From contig JAABTL010000011.1 in NCBI GenBank assembly GCA_011389865.1, forward strand, positions 18,860 to 82,859: a DNA stretch of 64,000 bases, written 5' to 3'. The position numbers and the translations under genes were made by a program. Below the pieces are notes generated by a model. The model saw nothing but the letters and a program-made list of their open reading frames with translations. It did no database searches and was not told the origin of the DNA. Positions 42,786 to 51,608 of the stretch are shown in pieces; within the stretch, counting starts at the first letter, position 1, and the number at the start of each line of letters is the position of its first letter. Origin of the DNA: Trueperaceae bacterium (lineage in GTDB: Bacteria > Deinococcota > Deinococci > Deinococcales > Trueperaceae).

Positions 42786-44327
42786 TCAGTTGACCGGCTT
42801 CGCGTCGAACATCCACAGGTACTCGTCCGGACGCGGCGACCAGTCGATCTCGTTCGTGACGCCGGCCATGTTCTCGAGCTGGAACAGGTGGACGTAGACC
42901 CGCTCTTCGGCCACGATGGTGAAGATCTCGCGGAACAGCTCGGCCCGCCGCTCCTGGTCCATCTCCACGAGCGCCTGCGCGTAGATCTCGTCGAAGTGCG
43001 GGTTGCACCACTGCGACATCATCGAATAGGTGCCGGCATCGCCACAACGAATCGCCGTGTAGGTGAGCGCCGCGTCGCCGAGCGAGTTCCCCAGCCCGAT
43101 GAGGGCCATGTTCTGCACGTTCTCGGTCCGCCACACGCGGCTCTGGTAAGCGCTCCACTCCAGGATCTCGAGGGTGGTGTTGATCCCCACCGCCTCCAGC
43201 ATCACGCCGGTGAGTTCGGCGATCTCGGTGTCGAGCGGGTAGCGGCCCGCCGGCCCCTGGATGTGGATCGTCAGCTCTCCGGGACCGTAACCCGCCTCGG
43301 CCAGCAACTCCACGGCGCGTTCGGGGTCGTAGACGTAGCTGTCGTGGAACTCCATCGGCGCCGCCACGATGCCGGGGCTGGCACGGCCGCGGACCGGGGT
43401 GCCGAGGCCGTCGAACAGCGCGTCGACCAGGAGCTGGTTGTCGATGGCGTAGTCGATGGCGGTGCGCACCCGCACGTCGCTGGTGCCGACCCCCTCGGTG
43501 TTCATGATGTACATCATCACGCGCGGGGTGGGCCAGGGCTCGATGCGGACGTTCTCCGCGTTCTCCACGCGCGCTCGGTCCGCCGGCGGGATGTTGGTGG
43601 CGATGTGCACGCCGCCGGTGAGCAGCTCGGCCACGCGGGTGGAGGCCTCGGGGATGGTGCGGTGGATCAGCCGATCCCAGACCGGGCGGCCGCGCCAGTG
43701 ATCGTCGAACGCCTCCATGACGAGGCGGTCGTCGCGCCGCCACTCGACCACCTCGAAGGGGCCGGTGCCGACCGGGTTGTGGTCGCTGATGTTCTCCCAG
43801 CCACCGATCGCCTCGATGTGGTGCTTGGCGAGGATCGACGAGCCGATGCGGCTCAGGCGGCTGAGCAGCACGGGCTCGGGCTCGTGGGTGTGGATGATGA
43901 TCTCGAACGGGCCGACGATCTCCACCTCGCGGATCTGGCGATACTGGCCGTACTCCTGCAGCGACGAATCGGTGGCCACCCGTTCGAGGGTGAACTTCAC
44001 GTCCTCGGCGGTGAAGGGCTCGCCATCGTGCCACAGCACGCCCTCGCGCAACATGAAGCGCATCGACAGGTCGTCGATCCGCTCCCACGAGGTGGCCAGC
44101 GCGGGCTGCAGCACGCCGTCGGCGTCCTTGAACACCAGGTAGTCGAAGATGTTGACGTGGATGGCCTCGACGGCAGTGGTGTTGTGGTCGTGGATGTCCC
44201 AGCCTTCGTGGTCGATGCCCTGCGCCACGACGAGTTCGCGCACGGACTGCGCCGTGGCGAGGCTCAGGGCGCCTGCGGCGGTCACCGCCAGCGCCAGGGC
44301 AGCCAGATACCTCAGATGTCGTCTCAT
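42786..44327 (-). CDS. Peptide-type ABC transporter substrate-binding protein (family 5)
   Basis: Exported solute-binding protein of 513 aa, in the DppA/OppA family. A signal peptide of about 27 residues ends near ALSLATAQS; no lipobox. The family signature LVFKDADGVLQPALATSWERIDDLSMRFMLREGVLWHDGEPFTAEDVKFTLERV is clear near residues 65-120, followed by HNPVGTGPFEVVEW. ATG at 44327 is used, with GGAGGAC upstream. It faces the dppBC-like permeases convergently, an unusual arrangement. Ligand is unknown; adjacent M20 hydrolases suggest peptides or acylated amino acids. Confidence 0.93.
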   Translation of the reverse strand: MRRHLRYLAALALAVTAAGALSLATAQSVRELVVAQGIDHEGWDIHDHNTTAVEAIHVNIFDYLVFKDADGVLQPALATSWERIDDLSMRFMLREGVLWHDGEPFTAEDVKFTLERVATDSSLQEYGQYRQIREVEIVGPFEIIIHTHEPEPVLLSRLSRIGSSILAKHHIEAIGGWENISDHNPVGTGPFEVVEWRRDDRLVMEAFDDHWRGRPVWDRLIHRTIPEASTRVAELLTGGVHIATNIPPADRARVENAENVRIEPWPTPRVMMYIMNTEGVGTSDVRVRTAIDYAIDNQLLVDALFDGLGTPVRGRASPGIVAAPMEFHDSYVYDPERAVELLAEAGYGPGELTIHIQGPAGRYPLDTEIAELTGVMLEAVGINTTLEILEWSAYQSRVWRTENVQNMALIGLGNSLGDAALTYTAIRCGDAGTYSMMSQWCNPHFDEIYAQALVEMDQERRAELFREIFTIVAEERVYVHLFQLENMAGVTNEIDWSPRPDEYLWMFDAKPVN

Positions 44328-44433
44328 GAAGTCCTCCACGTGTCCGTCCGACGCAACCACGGGCGACGTCGCCGGTCGTGCGCCCCTTCGGCGCACGCGT
44401 CCCGCGATGTCCCATCGGCCCCGTCGACATTTC

Positions 44434-44463
44434 ACGGTAGCCGCCCGCACGCACGGCGGTCAA
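44434..44463 (-). promoter_or_regulatory. Promoter of the peptide-binding-protein gene
   Basis: On the minus strand TTGACC (44463-44458), an 18-nt spacer and TACCGT (44439-44434). An inverted repeat CACGG-N7-CCGTG (44452-44468) overlaps the -35. The resulting leader is about 100 nt and includes a 7-bp hairpin (44378-44396). Confidence 0.5.
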
Positions 44464-44498
44464 CCGTGACCGGGCGACGCGCTCTCGGCGTGCGGTGG

Positions 44499-44504
44499 TA
44501 GCTT
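44499..44504 (+). promoter_or_regulatory. -10 box TAGCTT of the second M20 gene
   Basis: TAGCTT would start transcription near 44511, giving a leader of about 29 nt that carries GGGAGGA before the ATG at 44540. Confidence 0.4.
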
Positions 44505-44539
44505 GCGGGCATCGACCGAAGCCACCCCAGGGAGGACCC

Positions 44540-45712
44540 ATGGACCTGAGCGCCGCCTTCGAACTGCGCCCCGACCTCGTTGCCTGGCGTCGGCACCTGC
44601 ACGCCCACCCCGAGCTCGCCTACCAGGAACACGCCACCGCGGCGTTCGTGCGGGAGCGCCTCGAGCAGTTGGGCCTGCGTCCGTCGCCACCCCTGGCGGG
44701 CGGCACCGGCCTGACCTGCCTGATCGCTGGCGACACCGACGGCCCCACGGTCGCCCTGCGCGCCGACATGGACGCGCTGCCGATCCAGGAAGCGACCGGC
44801 GCGGACTACGCCTCCACGGTGCCCGGCGTCGCCCACCTCTGCGGCCACGACGCCCACACGACCATGCTGCTCGGCGCTGCAGCGCTGCTCGCCCGGAGGC
44901 GCCCCGAGCACGGCCACGTCAAGCTCCTCTTCCAACCGGCCGAGGAGGGCGGCGCCGGCGCCGCGCGGATGATCGAGGACGGCGCGCTCGAGGACCCCAC
45001 CGTGTCCGCCGTCTTCGGCCTGCACGTCGACCCGAACCAACCGGTGGGCGCCCTGAGCGTCACGCCGGGGCCGGCCACCGCCGCCAGCGACGGGCTCGAC
45101 ATCGAGATCATCGGCGAGGGCGGCCACGCCGCGAGGCCTCACCAGGCGATCGACGCGATCGCCGTGGCCGCCCAGGTGATCGTCGCCATCCAGCAGCTGG
45201 TCAGCCGCCACACCGACCCGCTCCAGCCGCTGGTGATCACCCTAGGGAGGATAGAGGGCGGCTTCGCGCGCAACGTCATCGCGCCCAGCGTGCACCTGCA
45301 GGGGACGGCCCGCTCGTTCGACCCGGCGCTGCGCGATCGGCTACCCGCGCTCCTCGACCGCACGGTCGCGGGCGTCACGCAGGCCTTCGGCGCGCGCCAC
45401 GAGTTGACCTACCGCACCGGCTACCCGTCGCTGCGCAACGACGCGGCACTCATCCCGACGCTCGCGGACGTCGTCGGCGAGTTGCTCGGCGAGGGCCGCC
45501 TCGCCACCGGCGGCCCGTCGCTGGGCGGCGAGGACTTCGCGTTCTACGCCCAGCGCGTACCCGGGCTCATGGCGCGCCTGGGCGTCCGCAACGAGGCGCT
45601 CGGCCTGGTGCACCCGCTGCACCACCCCCGCTTCGACCTCGACGAGGGCGCGCTGCCGCTCGGGGCCGCCGTCTTGGCGGGCTTCGCCCGCCGCTACCTC
45701 GCGACCCCCTGA
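44540..45712 (+). CDS. M20-family amidohydrolase (aminoacylase/hippurate-hydrolase-like)
   Basis: Hydrolase of 390 aa. Sequence blocks: RRHLHAHPELAYQEHATA near residue 17, ALRADMDALPIQE near 73 with metal Asp, HLCGHDAHTTMLLGAA near 95 with metal-binding residues, FQPAEEGGAGAARMIEDG near 130 with catalytic Glu pair, GLHVDPNQPVG, and the late PSLGGEDFAFYAQRVPG. This order is that of N-acyl-amino-acid and hippurate hydrolases. GGGAGGA precedes the ATG. It is divergent from the peptide-binding-protein gene, so import and hydrolysis may be expressed from a common control region. It differs clearly from the M20 protein at 39433. Confidence 0.92.
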   Translation: MDLSAAFELRPDLVAWRRHLHAHPELAYQEHATAAFVRERLEQLGLRPSPPLAGGTGLTCLIAGDTDGPTVALRADMDALPIQEATGADYASTVPGVAHLCGHDAHTTMLLGAAALLARRRPEHGHVKLLFQPAEEGGAGAARMIEDGALEDPTVSAVFGLHVDPNQPVGALSVTPGPATAASDGLDIEIIGEGGHAARPHQAIDAIAVAAQVIVAIQQLVSRHTDPLQPLVITLGRIEGGFARNVIAPSVHLQGTARSFDPALRDRLPALLDRTVAGVTQAFGARHELTYRTGYPSLRNDAALIPTLADVVGELLGEGRLATGGPSLGGEDFAFYAQRVPGLMARLGVRNEALGLVHPLHHPRFDLDEGALPLGAAVLAGFARRYLATP

Positions 45713-45745
45713 CGTCGGCCGCCGGACCGCTCCTGGTCGTGTCGG

Positions 45746-45751
45746 TATGCT
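45746..45751 (+). promoter_or_regulatory. Leaderless -10 box TATGCT
   Basis: TATGCT ends 7 nt before the ATG at 45759. It also overlaps an in-frame ATG at 45747, making that earlier start unlikely. Confidence 0.55.
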
Positions 45752-45758
45752 CGGCGAC

Positions 45759-47162
45759 ATGAACGACCACGCCGACCCACGCGAGGGCGCCGGCCTCCTC
45801 GACGGGCTCACCGCTTCGCTCCGCCCCGACCAGCTCGACACCTCCCCGAGCGCGCTCGACCTGCACGCCCGGGGTGAGTCCTGGGACGCGGTCCAACCGC
45901 CGGCCGTCGTCGTCTACCCCGAGTCCACCGCGGACGTGCGCCGGGTGATGGCGCTCGCCCACGAGACCCGCACGCCCGTCACCCCCGTCGCCGCGAACTC
46001 GAGCCTCGGCGGCCACACCGTGCCCGTGGCGGGCGGCATCTCGCTCGATCTCACCCGCATGGACCGCGTCCTCGAGATCGCCGCCGACGACTTCCTCGCC
46101 GTGGTCCAGCCCGCCGTCACCTACCCGCGCCTGAACGAGGCGCTGCGCGCGACCGGCCTGTTCTTCCCCGTCGACCCCGGCGCCGAGGCCAGCCTCGGCG
46201 GGATGGCGTCGACCAACGCCTCCGGCACGCTGGCGGTGCGCTACGGCGTCACCCGCGACCTCCTGCTCGGCCTCGAGGTCGTCACGCCCAGCGGCCGGGT
46301 GATCCGCACCGGCGGTCGCGCACCGAAATCGTCGTCGGGCTACGCCCTCACCCAGCTCTTCTGCGGCGCCGAGGGGACGCTCGGCGTGATCACCGAACTC
46401 ACCGTGCGCCTGGTGCCGCGGCCGGAGGCCGTCATGGGCGCGCGGGCCGCCTTCGCGGACGTGCGCGGGTGCGTTGCTTACGTCACCGACGTCATCCAGT
46501 CTGGCATGCCCGTCGCCCGCTGCGAGCTCGTCGACGCCGCCACGATCGGCGCGATCCGGCAGCACCTGGGCCTCGAGCTCCCTGCCCTGCCGACCGTGTT
46601 CCTCGAGTTCCACGGCGACGCCGCCTCGGTGCGCTCGGCGAGTGAGCTGGCGCTCGCCCTGGCCGAGGAGCACGCAGCCACCGAGGCCAGCCGCGCCACC
46701 GACCCGGAAGCCCTCTCCGCCCTGTGGCGCGCCCGCCACCAGGCCTACTACGCCACCATCGCCGCCCACCCGGGCATGGCCAACGTCATCACCGACATCG
46801 CCGTACCCGTGTCGAGGCTCGCGGGGGTGATCGAGGGGTCGCTCGCCGCCGCCGAGCGTACCGGCGCGCCCACCTACCTCATCGGCCACGTGGGCGACGG
46901 CAACTTCCACCTCGTGCTCTTCTTCCCACCGGACGACGGCGCCGCCCACGCCCGGGTGGAGGCGGCCTACGGCGAGATGGTCGAGCTCGCCCTCGCCGCC
47001 GGCGGCACCAGCACCGGCGAGCACGGCGTCGGCCTGCGCAAGCTCCCCTACGTCCGGGCCGAGCACGGCGACGCGGTCGACGTCATGTGGGCGATCAAGG
47101 ACGCGCTCGATCCACGTGGGATCATGAATCCGGGCAAGAAACTGCCTGCCAAGGTGAACTGA
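45759..47162 (+). CDS. FAD-linked oxidase, GlcD/D-lactate dehydrogenase type
   Basis: Flavoprotein of 467 aa. The FAD_binding_4 domain has TPVTPVAANSSLGGHTVPVAGG near residue 75 and PGAEASLGGMASTNASG near 145. The FAD-oxidase C-terminal domain has IGHVGDGNFHLVLFF near 390 and TGEHGVGLRKLPYV near 425, both standard; the His residues in these blocks are kept. These enzymes oxidise 2-hydroxy acids such as D-lactate or glycolate. No iron-sulfur subunit gene is adjacent, favouring a single-chain D-lactate-dehydrogenase-like enzyme. The last six codons lie inside a 20-bp hairpin (47144-47186). Confidence 0.9.
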   Translation: MNDHADPREGAGLLDGLTASLRPDQLDTSPSALDLHARGESWDAVQPPAVVVYPESTADVRRVMALAHETRTPVTPVAANSSLGGHTVPVAGGISLDLTRMDRVLEIAADDFLAVVQPAVTYPRLNEALRATGLFFPVDPGAEASLGGMASTNASGTLAVRYGVTRDLLLGLEVVTPSGRVIRTGGRAPKSSSGYALTQLFCGAEGTLGVITELTVRLVPRPEAVMGARAAFADVRGCVAYVTDVIQSGMPVARCELVDAATIGAIRQHLGLELPALPTVFLEFHGDAASVRSASELALALAEEHAATEASRATDPEALSALWRARHQAYYATIAAHPGMANVITDIAVPVSRLAGVIEGSLAAAERTGAPTYLIGHVGDGNFHLVLFFPPDDGAAHARVEAAYGEMVELALAAGGTSTGEHGVGLRKLPYVRAEHGDAVDVMWAIKDALDPRGIMNPGKKLPAKVN

Positions 47163-47273
47163 CTGCGTCAGTTCACCTTGGCAGGCTGCAGTTCGCCGGA
47201 GGCGAACTGCGCCTCCGCAAGGAGCGCTGCCGGCAACACACCGAACCGCCCGTGTGGTGAACTGCGCCTCCGC
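47144..47273. repeat. Stacked palindromic element overlapping a gene end
   Basis: A perfect 20-bp stem (47144-47163 with 47167-47186, loop TGC) contains the stop of the FAD oxidase. Next comes a 10-bp hairpin (47188-47210) with arms GCAGTTCGCC and GGCGAACTGC around GGA, whose size, GCAG/CTGC ends and purine-GA loop match the hairpins in the element at 30553-30700. A decayed direct repeat follows: 15 bp at 47204-47218 recurs at 47259-47273. Confidence 0.85.
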
Positions 47274-47336
47274 GGGGAGCACCGCCTGCAGAACACCGCC
47301 CAGCATCGCCGGCACGACACCGCATCGCGCCCGCAG

Positions 47337-47342
47337 TAACCT
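47337..47342 (+). promoter_or_regulatory. Leaderless -10 box TAACCT
   Basis: TAACCT ends 5 nt before the ATG at 47348. Confidence 0.5.
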
Positions 47343-47347
47343 GAGGC

Positions 47348-49243
47348 ATGGCGAAATGGGTCCCCTGGCTGTTGTGGGCGGGCCTCGTCGTCGCGGCCGT
47401 GGGCGGCATCGCCGCGTGGTGGGGGCAGCGCCAGGCCGCCAACCTCGCCGCACGGTTGCTGACCCGAGCCGCGGCCGAGGGACGGGCCACGCCCGAGGTG
47501 CCGCCGTGGCCCGCGGACGAGCCCGCTGCGCTGCGCCCCGACGCCGAGTCCTTCCCCTTCGATCGTGATCGGCCCACGCTGGTCGTCCTGCTGCACGGGA
47601 TGACACCGAGCCTGGAGCTGGACGACACGGTCGGGACCCACGCCTACGCGCGGCGCTACTGGGGGTACCACTTCGTCAGGACGCTGCTGGGCGGGCAGCC
47701 GCCCCGGATCCCGGGCGGCGAGCCGTTCGACGCCGGCACCTGGCTGAGCGAGGCGCCCAGCGACGACGACCCGCGCCACGGGCTGTTGCTGCGCGACGAC
47801 GGCAACATCGACAGGGCGGTCTTCGTCGTCACCCGCGACGGCGCCCGCGGACTCGGCGAACAGGTCGTCGCGACGGCGGAACAGATCGAGGCTGGCATCG
47901 AGCGCTACCGGCGCACGCTGGCGAACGCCAGGCCCGACGCCTCCGTGGAGGAGCTGGATCCGCAGCTCGTCCTCGTGGCCCACAGCTTCGGCGGCCTGGT
48001 CGCGCGCTACCTGCTGACCAACCCCCCGGTCGAGGGCGGCCCCTTCGGCACCGACGCCGCGACGCGGGCGCGCGCGGACGCGATCCGCGACCGCACGCTC
48101 TACCTCGTCACCCTCGCCACCCCACACGAGGGGTCGCCCGCCGCCGACCGCGCCGTCCTGTTGGCCGCGGTGGACGAGCTGCTGCGCGAGGAACTCGGCC
48201 GCCCGAACGCGTTCACACGGCGCTGGCTCGCGCCCCTCCTCGACGAGGGGGCCACGTTGCTGCGGCTCGAGGACCCGGTCACCGAACACCTGCGCACCGA
48301 CGTGTGGGCCGCGCTCAACGACCCCGACGACGGCCTCCTCGCCGCGCACCGCGCGCGCCGCAACGACGGCAGCCCGGTACCGGTCTACGCGCTGGCGGCG
48401 CGCACCCCGGGCGGCCAGTTCTTCGTCGATCCGATGGTCAGCGACCGCATCGAGCTCGAACTGGCCGCCTGGTACGCCGAGCGACTGGACCTGGAGCCCG
48501 ACTTCTACCGCGATTTCCTCCTCCAGATGCTGCTCGCGGATCCGACGATGCACGCGCTGGGCCTCCCGGAGCGAGGGTGGGGCGCGGCGGCCGAGCATCC
48601 GGCGCCGGACGAGGTGCTCGACCGCGTGACGCGCGTCCCGACCGCGCCCGAGCGCATCGTCTTCGGCCCCGAGGACGCGCGGGTGGCCATCGCCTTCGCG
48701 TCGCGCGTCGACTTCTTGCGGGGACCCTACGCCGGCGAGGTCGAGACGCGCGGCTGGCTCGGCCGCCTGTGGTGCCTGGTGGTGCGCTGCGGCGAGGCGC
48801 CCGGCGTCATCGACACGGGCTCGGTCGCCGACGTCGACCTGAGCGGCGTCGAGGAGCCCACCGTGGGCGTCGTGCGCGACCTCCTGCTCGGGCGCGAACC
48901 GCCGGGAGACACCCCGCCGATCGGGCAGCCGGAGGGGCGCGTCGGCGACGGCGAGATCGACGCCGACGGCGCCGTGCCCGTGGACTCCGCGCTCGGTTAC
49001 CTCCTCGGCACCGACGACGGCCCCCACCTGGCGGCCGGGCGCGACTGGCGGGTCGGCGACGAGACGCTGCCGGGCAACTGGTACCGCCCCGATCTCGCCG
49101 ACCCCGGCGCCGAGCTCCCGTGGACCTACCTCCACCACGTCGACCTGCAGTGGGCGCCCGAGGTCGCCGGTTGGATCGCCGAGGAGCTGCTGGGCACGGC
49201 GGGGCCGGACCCGCGAGGCGAGGAACTGAGCGGCTGGCGCTGA
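47348..49243 (+). CDS. Membrane-anchored lipase-like alpha/beta hydrolase
   Basis: Protein of 631 aa with one N-terminal hydrophobic segment (about 5-25), likely an anchor. VVLLHGMTPSLE near residue 80 and LVAHSFGGLVARYLLTNPP near 210 give an oxyanion loop and the nucleophile Ser of a PGAP1/lipase-type fold; LVTLATPHEGSPAA follows, a typical lipase block. The C-terminal 350 residues do not match anything I recognise; WTYLHHVDLQWAPEVAGWIAEELLG at the end may hold the catalytic His. The long C-terminal part is unusual for bacterial lipases. Substrate unknown. Confidence 0.75.
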   Translation: MAKWVPWLLWAGLVVAAVGGIAAWWGQRQAANLAARLLTRAAAEGRATPEVPPWPADEPAALRPDAESFPFDRDRPTLVVLLHGMTPSLELDDTVGTHAYARRYWGYHFVRTLLGGQPPRIPGGEPFDAGTWLSEAPSDDDPRHGLLLRDDGNIDRAVFVVTRDGARGLGEQVVATAEQIEAGIERYRRTLANARPDASVEELDPQLVLVAHSFGGLVARYLLTNPPVEGGPFGTDAATRARADAIRDRTLYLVTLATPHEGSPAADRAVLLAAVDELLREELGRPNAFTRRWLAPLLDEGATLLRLEDPVTEHLRTDVWAALNDPDDGLLAAHRARRNDGSPVPVYALAARTPGGQFFVDPMVSDRIELELAAWYAERLDLEPDFYRDFLLQMLLADPTMHALGLPERGWGAAAEHPAPDEVLDRVTRVPTAPERIVFGPEDARVAIAFASRVDFLRGPYAGEVETRGWLGRLWCLVVRCGEAPGVIDTGSVADVDLSGVEEPTVGVVRDLLLGREPPGDTPPIGQPEGRVGDGEIDADGAVPVDSALGYLLGTDDGPHLAAGRDWRVGDETLPGNWYRPDLADPGAELPWTYLHHVDLQWAPEVAGWIAEELLGTAGPDPRGEELSGWR

Positions 49244-49289
49244 TGCCCGAATGCATCCCGAGCGTTCGGTCGCCACCCCGTCCCGGTGG

Positions 49290-49295
49290 TAGATT
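49290..49295 (+). promoter_or_regulatory. Possible -10 box TAGATT of the second sugar importer
   Basis: TAGATT lies 66 nt before the ATG of the binding protein. AAGGAGGT occurs just upstream of that ATG, so this operon has a normal leader. No good -35 partner was found. Confidence 0.35.
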
Positions 49296-49361
49296 GACGT
49301 GTCGTACAACTGAACCGCCACGAGACGCGACGCACTCCCCGCGACCCAAGGAGGTCCCACC

Positions 49362-50657
49362 ATGAAGGTCCGTCCCCTCCGACTTTTCGTCCTGCTCGTG
49401 CTGCTGCTGTCGTTCGCGGCGGCCTCCGCGCAGGAGTTCGACTGGCGGCGCTTCGAAGGCAGCGAGATCCGCTTCATGATGAACCGCCACCCGTTCACCA
49501 ACTGGCTCGAGCCGCTGGTGCCCGAGTTCGAGGCCCTCACCGGCATCGACGTCAACCTCGAGGTCTTCCCCGAGGACCAGTTCCGCCAGGTGCGCCTGCT
49601 CGAGGTCAGCAGCGGCGCCGACACGCTGGACGGCTACATGATCATGCCGGGCCAGGTGAGCGCGCAGTACCTCGGCGCCGGCTGGGTGCGCTACATCGAC
49701 GACCTGGTCGCCGATCCCAGCCTGACGATGCCCGATCTCGAACTCGACGACTTCTTCGGCGGCGCCATCGGCACCTTCGAGGACGACGGCCAGCTCTTCG
49801 GCCTCCCGCTGCAGATCGAGTCCAGCCTGCTGTTCTACCGCGCCGACCTCGTCGAGGCCGCCGGCCTCGAGGGCCCGCCCGAGACGATGGACGAGCTGAT
49901 GGACTACGCGGCCGAGCTCTCCAGCGAGCTCGTCGCCGGCTTCGCCATGCGCGGCCGCGGCGCCGCCGCCACCAGCCAGACCGTCAACCTGCTGTACTCG
50001 TTCGGTGGCGAGTGGCTCGACGAGGACGGCAAGTCGGCGCTGGACTCGCCCGAGAGCATCGCCGCGCACGAGTTCTACGCCGAGCTCATGCGCAACTACG
50101 GGCCTCCCGGACCCACGAACCTGCACTGGGCCGAGGTCACCAGCCTGTACGCCCAGGGCCAGGCGGCCATGATCTTCGACGCCAACGTCTTCCGCCCGAT
50201 CATGGAGGACCCGGCACAGGCGATCGACATCGTGCGCGAGAACACCCGCTACGCGCCGCTCCCCGCCGGCCCGGCCGGCAGCGTCCCCGGCGTGCTGGTC
50301 TGGGGCCTGAGCATCAACCACGCGAGCCAGAACCCCGAGGCGTCCTGGTACTTCATCCAGTGGGCCCTGTCGAAGGAGAACCAGGTCCGCCTGGCGCTCT
50401 TCGGCGTGCCCGCCGCCCGCGCCTCCGCGTGGGCCGATGACGAGTTCCAGACGCGCGCCCCCGCCGACTGGATCGAGGCCTCGATGACCTCGTTCGAGAA
50501 CGGCCAGCCTTACTGGAACCCGCCGATCATCCCCGTCGCCGAGGTCCGCGACGCGTACGGCCAGGCGATCGTCGCCGCCCTCGAGGGCCGCGACGTCGCG
50601 CAGGCGCTGGAGCGCGCCGCCGACGAGATGGACCGCATCATCGAGCGCACTCGCTGA
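49362..50657 (+). CDS. Carbohydrate ABC transporter substrate-binding protein (family 1)
   Basis: Exported solute-binding protein of 431 aa. The signal peptide (about 1-23) ends AAASAQ; no lipobox. Family-1 blocks: IRFMMNRHPFTNWLEPLVPEFEALTGIDVNLE near residue 36, QLFGLPLQIESSLLFYRADLVEAAGL near 145, and GVLVWGLSINHASQNPEASWYFIQW near 305. It is not a close copy of the binding protein at 14662. The sugar is unknown; the operon ends with a zinc polyol/sugar dehydrogenase, so a polyol or sugar acid is possible. Confidence 0.92.
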   Translation: MKVRPLRLFVLLVLLLSFAAASAQEFDWRRFEGSEIRFMMNRHPFTNWLEPLVPEFEALTGIDVNLEVFPEDQFRQVRLLEVSSGADTLDGYMIMPGQVSAQYLGAGWVRYIDDLVADPSLTMPDLELDDFFGGAIGTFEDDGQLFGLPLQIESSLLFYRADLVEAAGLEGPPETMDELMDYAAELSSELVAGFAMRGRGAAATSQTVNLLYSFGGEWLDEDGKSALDSPESIAAHEFYAELMRNYGPPGPTNLHWAEVTSLYAQGQAAMIFDANVFRPIMEDPAQAIDIVRENTRYAPLPAGPAGSVPGVLVWGLSINHASQNPEASWYFIQWALSKENQVRLALFGVPAARASAWADDEFQTRAPADWIEASMTSFENGQPYWNPPIIPVAEVRDAYGQAIVAALEGRDVAQALERAADEMDRIIERTR

Positions 50658-50674
50658 TCCTCGGACCTACCACC

Positions 50675-50701
50675 GGAGGGGCGGGCCCGGCCCGCCCCTC
50701 C
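50675..50701 (+). repeat. Intercistronic hairpin between binding protein and permease genes
   Basis: GGAGGGGCGGGCC (50675-50687) and GGCCCGCCCCTCC (50689-50701) are perfect complements around a 1-nt centre, giving about 11 usable base pairs. No T-tract. It has the same position as the hairpin at 15933-15971 in the other sugar importer. Confidence 0.8.
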
Positions 50702-50735
50702 CCTCTCGCCCCGACGGAACGCGCGGAGCCCCCTG

Positions 50736-51608
50736 GTGAAGACGGCCAATAGTTGGATCGACCGCCACGCCCGCCTCCTGTTCCCGTTGCCGGCGATCCT
50801 CGCGATCGTCGTGTTGATCGTCGCGCCCGTCGTGACGAACTTCGTTCTTTCGCTCTACGACTACTTCGTCGGTGGCCGCGCCTTCTTCGTCGGCCTCGAG
50901 AACTACCAGCGCGCCGCGACCGACCCGCGCGTCTGGAACGGGATCAAGAACACCTTTTATTTCACCTTCACCGCCGTGCCGCTGCAACTGCTCGTCGGCA
51001 TCGGCATCGCGGTGCTCTTCAACCGTGATTTCCCTGGCAAGGGACTCGCGCGCACGATCATCTTGCTGCCGATGGTGGCGACGCCCGTCGCCATCGCGCT
51101 CATCTGGGCGCTGATGTTCAACCCCAGCCTCGGCGTCCTGAACTACTTCCTCGAGACCCTGGGGCTCGAGCGTTCCCTGTGGGTCGCCCAATCGAGCCTC
51201 GCGATCCCCTCGCTGGTGCTGGTCGACACCTGGCAGTGGTCGCCGATGATCGCCCTGATCCTGCTGGCCGCCATGCAGGGCGTGCCGACCGAGCATTACG
51301 AGGCCGCCCGCATCGACGGCGCCAGCGGCTGGCAGTCGTTCTGGCACATCACCATCCCCGGCATCCGCTCGGCGATCGTCGTCGCGCTGATCCTGCGCGC
51401 GGTCGACGCGCTGAAGACCTTCGACATCATCTACGTCATCACCGAGGGCGGACCGGGCACCGCCTCCGAGACGCTCAACGTGCTCGCCTTCAAGACCGGC
51501 TTCCAGTTCTTCCACGCCGGCTACGCCGCGACGCTGCTGATCTTCCTGATGTTCCTGGTGCTCGGCATCGCCGTCTTGCTCAACGCCGTGCGGAGGCGGA
51601 CGACGTGA
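50736..51608 (+). CDS. Carbohydrate ABC transporter permease (MalF/UgpA type)
   Basis: Permease of 290 aa with six predicted membrane segments. EAA-loop: HYEAARIDGASGWQSFWHITIPGIRS; near the end DIIYVITEGGPGTASETL, the usual MalF-type block. GTG start. It overlaps the next permease gene by 4 bp (GTGA). No ATPase in the operon, as in the galactoside importer. Confidence 0.94.
   Translation: MKTANSWIDRHARLLFPLPAILAIVVLIVAPVVTNFVLSLYDYFVGGRAFFVGLENYQRAATDPRVWNGIKNTFYFTFTAVPLQLLVGIGIAVLFNRDFPGKGLARTIILLPMVATPVAIALIWALMFNPSLGVLNYFLETLGLERSLWVAQSSLAIPSLVLVDTWQWSPMIALILLAAMQGVPTEHYEAARIDGASGWQSFWHITIPGIRSAIVVALILRAVDALKTFDIIYVITEGGPGTASETLNVLAFKTGFQFFHAGYAATLLIFLMFLVLGIAVLLNAVRRRTT

Noticed and set aside
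49290..49310. Operator palindrome TTGACGTG/TCGTACAA before the second sugar importer
   Set aside because: The arms match at too few positions to support an inverted repeat.
47168..49624. An 818-codon minus-strand frame opposite the lipase-like gene
   Set aside because: The plus-strand gene has lipase motifs and a leaderless promoter; the minus frame has none and ends in the palindromic repeat.
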